NCBI GenBank assembly: GCA_039000515.1 | Contig: JBCFYV010011135.1 | Span: 25,413,725-25,477,724 of the forward strand | Source: Timema cristinae | Taxonomy: Eukaryota > Arthropoda > Insecta > Phasmatodea > Timematidae | DNA length: 64,000 bases | Direction of reading: 5' to 3' | Shown: piece after piece, positions 56,058 through 64,000 of the stretch | Layout of the letters: each line of letters opens with the position of its first letter | How positions within the stretch are numbered: the first letter of the stretch is position 1 | Notes under the pieces: generated by a model | What the model was told of the DNA's origin: nothing | Database searches by the model: none | What the model saw: the letters and a program-made list of their open reading frames with translations, nothing else | Made by a program: the position numbers and the translations under genes

Positions 56058-56300
56058 CCACTTCTTACTACCCGTTCGGATTATACGCTTATGCACTAAA
56101 TTACACTAATTGGTTAGTGATTAAGAAGGCTTAATTTGAGAGGAAATACACCCACATTTGGCGTGGAGGGAGAGTGAAAAATCATTTAGGGAAAACCACT
56201 CTCAGTGCACTCGACCAGAATTGAACCTCAATTTCCCTGTCTTCGGTAGTCTAATCCAACACGAGATTAGCGCGTTAGACCATGCGGCCACCGAAGCCGG
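56058..56300 (-). mobile_element. tRNA-derived SINE, family D
   Basis: Tail complement CTTCTTACTACCCGTTCGG; head complement ends CATGCGGCCACCGAAGCCG. A second head fragment follows at about 56340-56430. Confidence 0.75.
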
Positions 56301-56439
56301 TATCACATTATTCGGTGAAGTATGTGTGAAAATATTCATAAAAACCACCCCTAAGTTACATCTTGTCGGGGTTCGAACCCTGATCACCTCGTCACCGGTG
56401 ATCTAGTCTAGTGTGAAAGTGACTCCTATAGACCAAAGG

Positions 56440-56510
56440 TTATTAAACTACGGCCCGCAGGCCAGATCCAGACCATCACCTATTAGTGTGAGAGCTAAGG
56501 ATGCTTTTTT
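56440..56510 (+). mobile_element. hAT end fragment
   Basis: CAAAGGTTATTAAACTACGG then CCCGCAGGCCAGATCC resembles the right end of the hAT element at 60642-62295. One end only. Confidence 0.5.
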
Positions 56511-56595
56511 TTTTAAATTAATTTCGTTACAAAAGAATGAAATCGATATTTCAAAAACCATAGATAAGTTTTAACGTGATGCAATCTTTTCTGCA

Positions 56596-56895
56596 ACGGG
56601 TGACCTGGTGGTCTAGGGGTTAAGGTGTCGGACTTCTGTGCTGGGAGGGTCCGGGGTTCAATCCTAGGTCCCGACACAGATTTATCTGATTACCAAACCC
56701 TTCCTTCACCTTTGACAAGACGTGGATTAATCACAACTTGTGAATGTGGGGAATACCAGGCCTCCACCATGGTTCGGATACCACGTTAAGCTGTAGGTCC
56801 TACATTACATCTCACAATCACCTTAACATTACACATTAGCGTAAGTGCGTGTAAACCGAACGAGTAGTAAGACGCGGTGCTAATAATAAAAGTAA
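56596..56895 (+). mobile_element. SINE family B, full length
   Basis: Head GGTGACCTGGTGGTCTAGGG, B box GGGGTTCAATCC, shared tail. Flanking TTTTCTGCA repeats suggest a target duplication. Confidence 0.85.
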
Positions 56896-57131
56896 TAATA
56901 TTTTCTGCAGAGGTTAAAGCTCAACGAATTCAATCTTAAATCGCAAGTCAATAAAGCGCTTAAATGTGAAACTTTTATCGTACTGCGTTAAACACATTTG
57001 GAGAACGGACTTTTTTTTATAAAATACAAGTAAGGTTCAAATAATTCATAAATACTTCGAATGCTGTAAAACAGTTCAAACAAGAAGCGACATCACCATT
57101 CCAACAAAAATACGCATAAGTCGTCCTTTAA

Positions 57132-57440
57132 GGTGGGGGTATAGGAAACGCAAGAAAATGTGGGTATTTTTGTAGTTTTTATAGCGAAACATTATTTATG
57201 GCCAAAATAAATCAAATATTAAATAGAGACACACAGCTTAATTTTCTTCCCACGGTGATATCAACAGGTGTTGAATATATATGTCAAGAGCAGCATTAGA
57301 TAAGAAACTTTTTTTAAGAGAAACAGTTATCAATAAATTCCAGGACACCCTTGACAGATATTCAACAACTGTTGATATCACCACGTGAACTAAAAAAAAT
57401 TAAACTATACACTTCTAATGGAGCAATAAATATTCTCTAG
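57132..57440. mobile_element. Foldback TTAA element, right end truncated
   Basis: Left TTAA at 57128-57131, then GGTGGGGGTATAGG. Inner arms GATATCAACAGGTGTTGAAT and inverse GATATTCAACAACTGTTGA. Confidence 0.75.
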
Positions 57441-57544
57441 GAGTTCCTAGATGACCTTGAAAACAGAAACTTTACACATTTACTTATAGACCATGATCAC
57501 AGACAAATAATATACCAAGACACTCAACTTCCAGGTTAAACTGG

Positions 57545-57672
57545 TTGCGCTCCTTTTGGCAGCTTGAGTCCTTCACCACTAGGATCGCTGTGGATAGTCC
57601 TATCATCATCCAGCAGTGACACTAGCGCAGCCCAGGGTTGAAGAACTCAAGCTGACAAAAGGAGCGCAGCAA
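57545..57672. repeat. Solitary 128-bp hairpin
   Basis: Arms TTGCGCTCCTTTTGGCAGC (from 57545) and inverse GCTGACAAAAGGAGCGCAGC (to 57670) pair over about 25 bp with one mismatch around a 75-nt loop of higher GC. No other copy in the window. Confidence 0.7.
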
Positions 57673-57679
57673 TATCCCC

Positions 57680-58095
57680 GTAAGGTTGAGAATCTGTTTC
57701 TTACTTGTCTGTGACCTCGGGAAAGAACCTAATAGTCGGATTTTAGATTATCATTTGTTTTACTTCGATTATTTTTTACTTAGTAAAGTTATAATTAGTT
57801 TAATTCACTCTCGTTTTATCCACTCACGCATAATACTGACAGAAATATACTTTTTTTTTACAAACAAAGCCCAACTTACCATGTGCTAATCAATAATCTG
57901 GAAGTTATATTTTTATAAAACGGAACTGTACAAGATTTGGATGATCAAAGATCTCGAAATTGTAGGAAAAATCAGAGACGGCTGAAAATATTAATTTTTT
58001 TAAGTTGGTTATTTGCGCGGTCTCGTAGACATGTTGGCTATCTTGTGTAATCATGCGTCATATGTTGCTGTAAAACATTAAAATATAATATGATA
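57680..58095. other. Intergenic or Mondo intron, no recognised feature
   Basis: AT-rich; the ORF 57686-57889 is low complexity. Confidence 0.45.
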
Positions 58096-58103
58096 CAATG
58101 GCC

Positions 58104-58366
58104 CGTATATTATTATTATTATTATTAATATTAGCACCACGTCTTACTACCCGTTCCGTTTATACGCACTTACGCTAATGTGTAATGGTAGGGTGATTAT
58201 GAGATGAAATGGAGGACCTACAGTTTAACGTGGGATCCGAACCACGGTGGAGGCCTGGCATTCCCGACATTCACAAGTTGTGATTAATACACGTCTTGTC
58301 AGAGGTGAAGGAAGGGTTTGGTAATCATATAAATATGTGCCGGGACCGAGGATTGAACCTCGGACC
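58104..58366 (-). mobile_element. SINE family B, 5'-truncated
   Basis: Target duplication CAATGGCC at 58096-58103 and 58367-58374. Truncated within the head just after the B box. Confidence 0.88.
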
Positions 58367-58374
58367 CAATGGCC

Positions 58375-59465
58375 TGTGGAGACTTTCTCGCTCCTTTATT
58401 TAAACTATGCTTATAGATAAACGCATTAACTTTTCTGTAAATAAAAGTAAGCCAAAGTGTGGACATAAATGTGGCGAAAGAGGTGATAAAAATTCTTAAA
58501 AGTGGTAAAAAAAAAATGTTCGGATTTTTTTTATAGTTAATATTATAAAAAAAATAGTGTTTAGATTTCACAACATTTCCCTTATAAATATCCTTTAAGA
58601 TTAGATATAAAATTACATTACCCTAAAAAAAAAGTTTTATTTAACATATACTAGTAGCCTTTATGGATTTCAGATTTAGGCCTAAAATTCATTATTAAAA
58701 TAAAATAAAATTTAAGACTACATTTAAATGTGTTCTAAATAACTTTAGTCTCATTAATAGTCTAAGCTTTGAACAGAAAGATGACTTCACAAACGAGCAA
58801 ATATTTTATAAACTTTATGATTTATAAAAATATATATTTTTGAGATTGAAATGTTGAAATTTGTTGAAAGTCACGGTATAAAAAAAACAATAAAAAAGAT
58901 TCCAAAGTTGAAAAAAGTTGTTTTAATGCATTTTTTAGCAATCGCGAAAAGTTAAGTTAAGGTCTCAACTTTACTTATAGCTCGTAAGATTTGTAAAACG
59001 AAATAATATACATTGTTATATAAAAACAATGAGGGGGGTTTGGGGGACGGAGAAAAGGATCACATTACGCCAAAGAATATACATGTAATAATATACACTG
59101 TTACAGAAACGTGTTATTTGTTTTGTGCCTTTTCAACTCCCAGACTAGTTAAAAAATAATATATTTGCCGTCATCTCGGGAAAAATTGATTTTTTTTGAA
59201 ATTATCTTTAAACAAAAATTGTATTTCTTAGGAATGCTACAACTTTGCGAAGGTAGAATTATTTCGTATCTCAAAAAGTGGCGGAGATATGAACAAAGAT
59301 TAATGTGTAAATTACCAATCAAGTCATTTTTTTATGGGGAAATAAAATTCTCAATTTTGTTTGTAATGTTAAACAGTGCCTGGATACGAGTTTTAAACAA
59401 AACCGTTAGTAGTCAATTTTGAGATAATTTTTTCGCTTTAAATCTAGAAGAAAAGACACAAAATA
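58375..59465. other. Intron-like AT-rich DNA with repeat H traces
   Basis: Words ATAATATACATTGTTATA (59004) and AATAATATACACTGTTACAG (59090) recall repeat family H in reverse. The ORF 59165-59422 falls in this region and is not recognised. Confidence 0.35.
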
Positions 59466-59525
59466 CAGTCCCCCGACTGTTTATTTATCACTGTGAAAGG
59501 GGAAAACCCACATTTCACCAACCAC
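59466..59525 (-). mobile_element. SINE family E fragment
   Basis: About 60 bp, complement of the E body (TCACTGTGAAAGGGGAAAAC, CCCACATTTCACCAAC). Confidence 0.5.
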
Positions 59526-59680
59526 ATAATATTGTAGCGTGGAACAAAATTTTCGAAATTCGGTCTTCAGTAAAACACCCTTCAATAAATTTTCTTCAGG
59601 AAAAAAGAAACTCATTATTTTACTAATCAAATTAAACACTCTTAAGAAATAATTTTTGAAAGCAATTGTTTAAACAGTTG

Positions 59681-59957
59681 TTTTTATTATTATTATTATT
59701 ATTATTATTTAGCACCGCGTCTTACTACCCGTTCGGGTTATACGCTTTTTAAGTACTAATTACGCTAATGGATTAGGAATGGGGAAGGTTGAATTAGAGG
59801 ACGTGAACACGCATTTGCGTGGAGGGAGAGTGGAAAACCATTTAGGAAAAACCCCCCTCAGTTCACCCGACCGAGATTCGAACCTCGGATCTCCCCATCC
59901 TCAGCAGTCGAGCTCAACACGACAAGCGCGTTAGTCAACTACGCCACCGAGGCGGGT
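59681..59957 (-). mobile_element. tRNA-derived SINE, family A, full length
   Basis: Target duplication AACAGTTG at 59673-59680 and 59958-59965. Tail with eight ATT units. Confidence 0.92.
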
Positions 59958-60120
59958 AACAGTTGCTTTTTTATGTCAAATTTTCAAAAACCAGTTATCA
60001 GTAAACCAACCTTAATTTTAGAGCTATAATAATTAAAAATCCCAATTTTTCCTTTAGTTATGACTATATAACAAATAAATATCAAGTTAAGAGTGAAATC
60101 CATGCAGACATTACAGACAA

Positions 60121-60253
60121 ATAGAAAATCAAGACCCAATTTTTTTTTAGTTCGCGGACATATCGAAAATCAAGACACTTTTTTTTTTAGTTTGCGGACA
60201 TATCGAAAATCAAAACCCAATTATTTTTTTTAGTTCGCGGACATATCGAAAAT
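60121..60253 (+). repeat. Three-copy tandem repeat, about 50 bp
   Basis: Unit GAAAATCAAGACCCAATTTT, T run, then AGTTCGCGGACATATC. Confidence 0.85.
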
Positions 60254-60432
60254 CTCGGGGCATAAAAATGTTATCATTACAACACTTCCCCAATTTAAGA
60301 AAATAAAAATAATAAAGAAACCAGCATTTTATAAAAAACCACTAGATTAATCTTTACAGTATCCGAAACTTGGCACCAACTGTCGAAAGCTAAATATTAC
60401 ATCTTTTTTAAATATGGATACATGTCTACAAA

Positions 60433-60474
<42 letters not shown>

Positions 60475-60641
60475 TTAGACGTGGCATTATTAAAGTGTCA
60501 ATAAAGGTTGGGCCGACCAAATATGTTTAACAGACGTTGAGCGCCAATTTCAGTTTACTTTAAGATTTAGACGGCAGTGCCTAAATGACGCTAATTATGT
60601 GCGAATCTTTTTCCAAAACTAGACCACACGCTAGTTTAGGA

Positions 60642-60879
60642 CAGGGGTCTCCAAACTTTTTTGCTACGCGGGCCACACATAATATATTTTACAAATTTTT
60701 GCGGGTCAAAGTAACGTTCACTTGTTCTTCAAGTAGCATTATTTTTTGCCTTGAATACCTTGACATGCACAAATAGAACATAAATCAAATTGGTTTCAAT
60801 ATGCAAATTTAGATTCAAGTCCTATGGCCGGTCACGTCTGTAAAAAATGCCACTTTCTAAGGCCAGACAGTGTTTGATA

Positions 60880-60912
<33 letters not shown>

Positions 60913-62295
60913 GCACCGCGTCTTACTACCCATTCGGGTTATACGCACTTACGCTAATGTGTAATGGTAGGGTGATTGTGAGATAAAATGGAGGACCTAC
61001 AGTTTAACGTGGAATCCGAACCACGGTGGAGGCCTGGCATTCCCCACATTCACAAGATGTCTTGTCAGAGGGGAAGGAAGGGTTTGGTAATCAGATAAAT
61101 CTTTTCCGGGACCGAGGATTGAACCCCGGCCGTTAGCATAGAAGTCTGACACCTTACCCCTAGACCACCAGGTCACCTGATAAAAGTGATTGACGTTGAT
61201 TCTTTCTGTGAGAAATGAATCAATTTATATGTAATAAATTATATTTATAATAATTAGTCAATATAATTACTTTTTTAAAATTAGATAACATCTTTCGGAA
61301 CTTTACTTTGATAACCCTCTGCCGGTAGACTTGGAACTACCTAAAGATCGGCACAGTCAAGCCGTTATGTTGTAGGTATAAGGAATGGCGCCTGCGACTG
61401 AAAATGAGGGTTTGCAATTCCGACAGAACTCTGGCTTTATATATATTACGTTCACGATAGGTTTTTACCTGGATGACAGTTCGAAAATCATATGTTTGGG
61501 TTTTGGGTTGCCAACACTTGTAAAAGATCACATTTTTGTTATAAATGTAAAGATCTTTAATTACCTGTTATATATTACATTTAAAATAACTTAAACTTAA
61601 GTTTTCTCATATTATTTCATTTTTTTAAATAATTTCTTTTCATCCAACTCGAAACAATATTTTAAACATATTTAAAAGTACTTATTTTTCGTTTTGGAAC
61701 ATTACTGATTTTGTGTAATATAGTGCTTATATTTTGATACAGGCATCGTATTTACTTGGAAAAGAGAAAATTGTTATTTTTTTACATACAATAAATGATT
61801 TTATGGTTATTTATTCGTATTTTGAAATATTTAACTGAATAAAATATTTTCATCAACTGCGTGTCTGCATCATTGTAAAAAACTTGTTTACCGTTATGTT
61901 CAATCACATGGTTTAGATTCGTCAGTCGCCATTTTGAAGCTATGTTCGTTAGAAGTTTTTGTGAAAGTGGTGTTAAATATTTTTTTAAGGGGAATAAAAT
62001 TATAAATAAACTTTGTGTCCGACCTCAAATAAATATATAAATAATATTGGCCTAAATTACTGTGGTTAGCTATCACATTAATATATTACCATCTGTTTTC
62101 ATCACAGTCATCCAAAGTGATAGATGTCAGCTGTTGGCGTAGTGATATATTAGGGATTACTTCTAGTAACATTTCGAGCTGTCATCCAGGTAAACTTAGC
62201 TCGTGAATGACTTATTTATAAAAGCTTGGAACGGGCCAGATATAATCTTGTGGCGGGCCGGATGTGACTCGCGGGCCGTAGTTTGGAGGCCCCTG
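60642..62295. mobile_element. hAT element (1,654 bp) with exact 8-bp target duplication
   Basis: Ends CAGGGGTCTCCAAACTTTT and inverted CAGGGGCCTCCAAACTACGG. GTTTAGGA is duplicated exactly at 60634-60641 and 62296-62303. The interior contains a nested SINE and no intact transposase; open frames 61337-61531 (-) and 61385-61594 (+) are not recognised. Without the SINE it is about 1.35 kb, so a nonautonomous or deleted hAT. Confidence 0.9.
60886..61177 (-). mobile_element. SINE family B nested in the hAT element
   Basis: Full-length copy with 11-bp duplication TGATAAAAGTG at 60875-60885 and 61178-61188. Confidence 0.92.
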
Positions 62296-62567
62296 GTTTA
62301 GGAGAATAACAGGTTTTACCATTGGCACGGTTAGGGGAGAGGTTAGCACGCCAGATCCAAACAACCAACAACCGGAGCACTGAAATGTGTTGTGGATGTC
62401 CAACGACCCGGTGTTATTTAAGAAAGACTAACCGGCATATTAAATAATGGTTATAGTTTTTACGAGGTGTACCCAAAGTTGAATAGAGGGAGAGTGGGAA
62501 AACTTTATAGAGGGTAAAAAAAAAACACAACCTTAGTATATCTGACAATAATTTTTTAACTGTCACA

Positions 62568-62823
62568 CCCGCCTCGGTGGCGCTAGTCGTGTTGAGCTCG
62601 ACTGCTGAGGACGGGGAGATCGAGGTTCGAGTCTCGGTCGGGTGAACTGCGGTTGGTTTTCCCTAAATGGTTTTACACTCTCCCTCCACGTAAATGCAGG
62701 TTCACTTCCTCTAATTAAGCCTTCCCAATTCCTAATCCATTAGCGTAATTAGTACTTAATGCGTATAACCCGAACGGTTAGTAAGACGCGGTGCTAATAA
62801 TAATAATAATAATAATAATAATT
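62568..62823 (+). mobile_element. SINE family A with A-box deletion
   Basis: Head CCCGCCTCGGTGGCG joins directly to CTAGTCGTGTTGAGC, losing about 15 bp that include most of the A box. Body, tail and (TAA)n are intact. Confidence 0.88.
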
Positions 62824-62834
62824 TTATATATATT

Positions 62835-63076
62835 ATCGCGTTTTACTATCCGTTCGAGTTATAAACTGTAATAATTACATTGGTGGTTTTAGGGATTGGG
62901 AAGGTTTAATTCAGAGGAAATGCCTCCAAATTTACGTGGAGGGAGAGTGGAAAACCATTTAGTAAAGACCACCCTCACTGCACCAAACCGATATTCGAAC
63001 CCTAATCTCCCCATTTTCGGCCGTCTAGTCCAACACGAAAGTAGCGCGTTAGGACCACGCGGCCACCTAACAGGGT
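62835..63076 (-). mobile_element. Divergent tRNA-derived SINE (A/D-like)
   Basis: Tail-like CGCGTTTTACTATCCGTTCG at the left and head complement GCGCGTTAGGACCACGCGGC at the right. Directly abuts the previous SINE tail. Confidence 0.65.
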
Positions 63077-63539
63077 AGGTAACATTATTGTTGAAGAATG
63101 TTGCCTCAAGTTTAGGATATGTGAAGATTCTTTTCTCGAAGGAGAATTATCCAGTTCTGATTCGTGTTTACATGTGAATGAAGGTGAGATAACATGAGAT
63201 AAAATGAACATTTTGATAACTTCAATCGAATCGGAGTAAAAAGGGAATCACCAAAATAAAAAAAATTAAAATGTTGATGAAATTGGAGGTTATTCTTCGC
63301 AGTAAGCTAAAAAAAAAGTGAATTAAAAAGGTGTATTTGACTATCGTGTTGTTTAATAAATGAACATACAAGCTGTTTCCTAGTACTAAGAAAATATTTT
63401 TAGTGCAAAAAAAAAATACCCACTTAATATTTCTATATTCTTTTCATTAACAATTACGAAGCAAGCCACAATTCTCAAACCTGAATGAATAAAAGTGTGA
63501 TGACAATAAGGTTTGTGTTATTATTAGGTGTTCTGTCTT

Positions 63540-63990
63540 ACGACACTTATCAGTGAGCTTACACCTCCAATGCACCCTGTCCTCTGCCTCCTCCTTCAGC
63601 TCTCAGAATTTTCTTATTTCCTTCAAGTCATCCAATATTTGAATCCTCCTCCTTCCTAAGCTCCTCTTTCCCTCAACCTTTCCTTCTATGACGTCATAAA
63701 GAAGACAGTTCCTCCTAAGGATGTATCCTGTCTGATTTGTACCGAAGAATCACATCCAAAATGTTTCTCTTCTCACCCACTCCTCATACTACTAAACCTC
63801 ATACTACCTCACTCCTCATAAATACTCGGAGAGCTTTGAAATGTGGTTATGGAGAAGACTTGAGAAGATCAGGTGGGAAGACAAGGGGACAACCCTTGTC
63901 TTCCCACCTGATCTTCTCAAGTCTTCTCCAGAACCACATTTCAAATCTCTCCGAGTATTTATTTTCCATCAGGGTGGCTACAAAACATAT
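63540..63990 (-). mobile_element. LINE reverse transcriptase C-terminal remnant with internal inverted duplication
   Basis: On the minus strand it reads RFEMWFWRRLEKIRWEDKG, then an inverted copy, then RNILDVILRYKSDR, IEGKVEGKRSLGRRR, QILDDLKE and ELKEEAEDRVHWR in broken frames. These are typical of the end of non-LTR reverse transcriptase ORFs. A hairpin lies at about 63820-63960. Confidence 0.7.
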
Positions 63991-64000
63991 TTTACAAAAT

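Noticed and set aside
1..64000. Endogenous viral element or new defence system
   Set aside because: No viral replicase or capsid and no clustered unknown genes were seen; apart from the three host genes the conserved coding pieces are LINE ends.

Overview
This is an AT-rich, intron-rich nuclear fragment of an insect genome. Genes are split by spliceosomal introns, exons are small islands of higher GC, and most of the sequence is dispersed repeats. Three conserved genes are recognisable by protein similarity recalled from known families. No bacterial-type operon, CRISPR array, rRNA gene or convincing functional tRNA gene is seen. The dominant tRNA-derived SINE (translated phrases such as [13 protein letters not shown]) resembles text I remember from predicted proteins of Timema stick insects. 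That identification is recollection only and needs a search.

Layout, left to right. (1) 1-4.3 kb: a fragment of a MADF-type domain on the + strand at the edge, SINEs, then the first two coding exons of ribosomal protein S6 kinase (S6k) on the - strand, whose kinase domain lies beyond the left edge. (2) 4.3-5.8 kb: the S6k/RPAIN head-to-head spacer, holding a LINE tail and an inverted-repeat element. (3) 5.8-9.1 kb: a complete three-exon RPA-interacting protein gene (RPAIN) on the + strand, with a tandem repeat, a SINE and a Tc1-type MITE in its introns. (4) 9.1-20.9 kb: gene-poor sequence with tRNA-SINEs, a LINE tail, a small hAT element and one degenerate coding-like block. (5) 20.9-55.9 kb: sixteen coding exons, on the - strand, of a Mondo/MLXIP/ChREBP-family bHLH-leucine zipper factor. 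It lacks only its amino-terminal exons, which should lie beyond the right edge. (6) 55.9-64 kb: SINEs, a TTAA-flanked foldback element, a 1.65 kb hAT element with exact 8-bp target duplications and a LINE remnant with a large hairpin.

S6k acts in TOR nutrient signalling and Mondo in sugar sensing; RPAIN carries replication protein A to the nucleus. Their adjacency may be chance.

The Mondo model has exact phase agreement at all other exon joins but needs one extra base in each of two exons (37869-38231 and 27080-27206). These are more likely assembly deletions than real mutations.

Most of the novelty is in the repeats: two 62-bp satellites grown out of the coding end of a LINE, several SINE families with a common 3' tail (including a tail-only 45-bp insertion), a TTAA-flanked foldback family, and many insertions very close to Mondo splice sites. 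I found no clear new multi-gene system.
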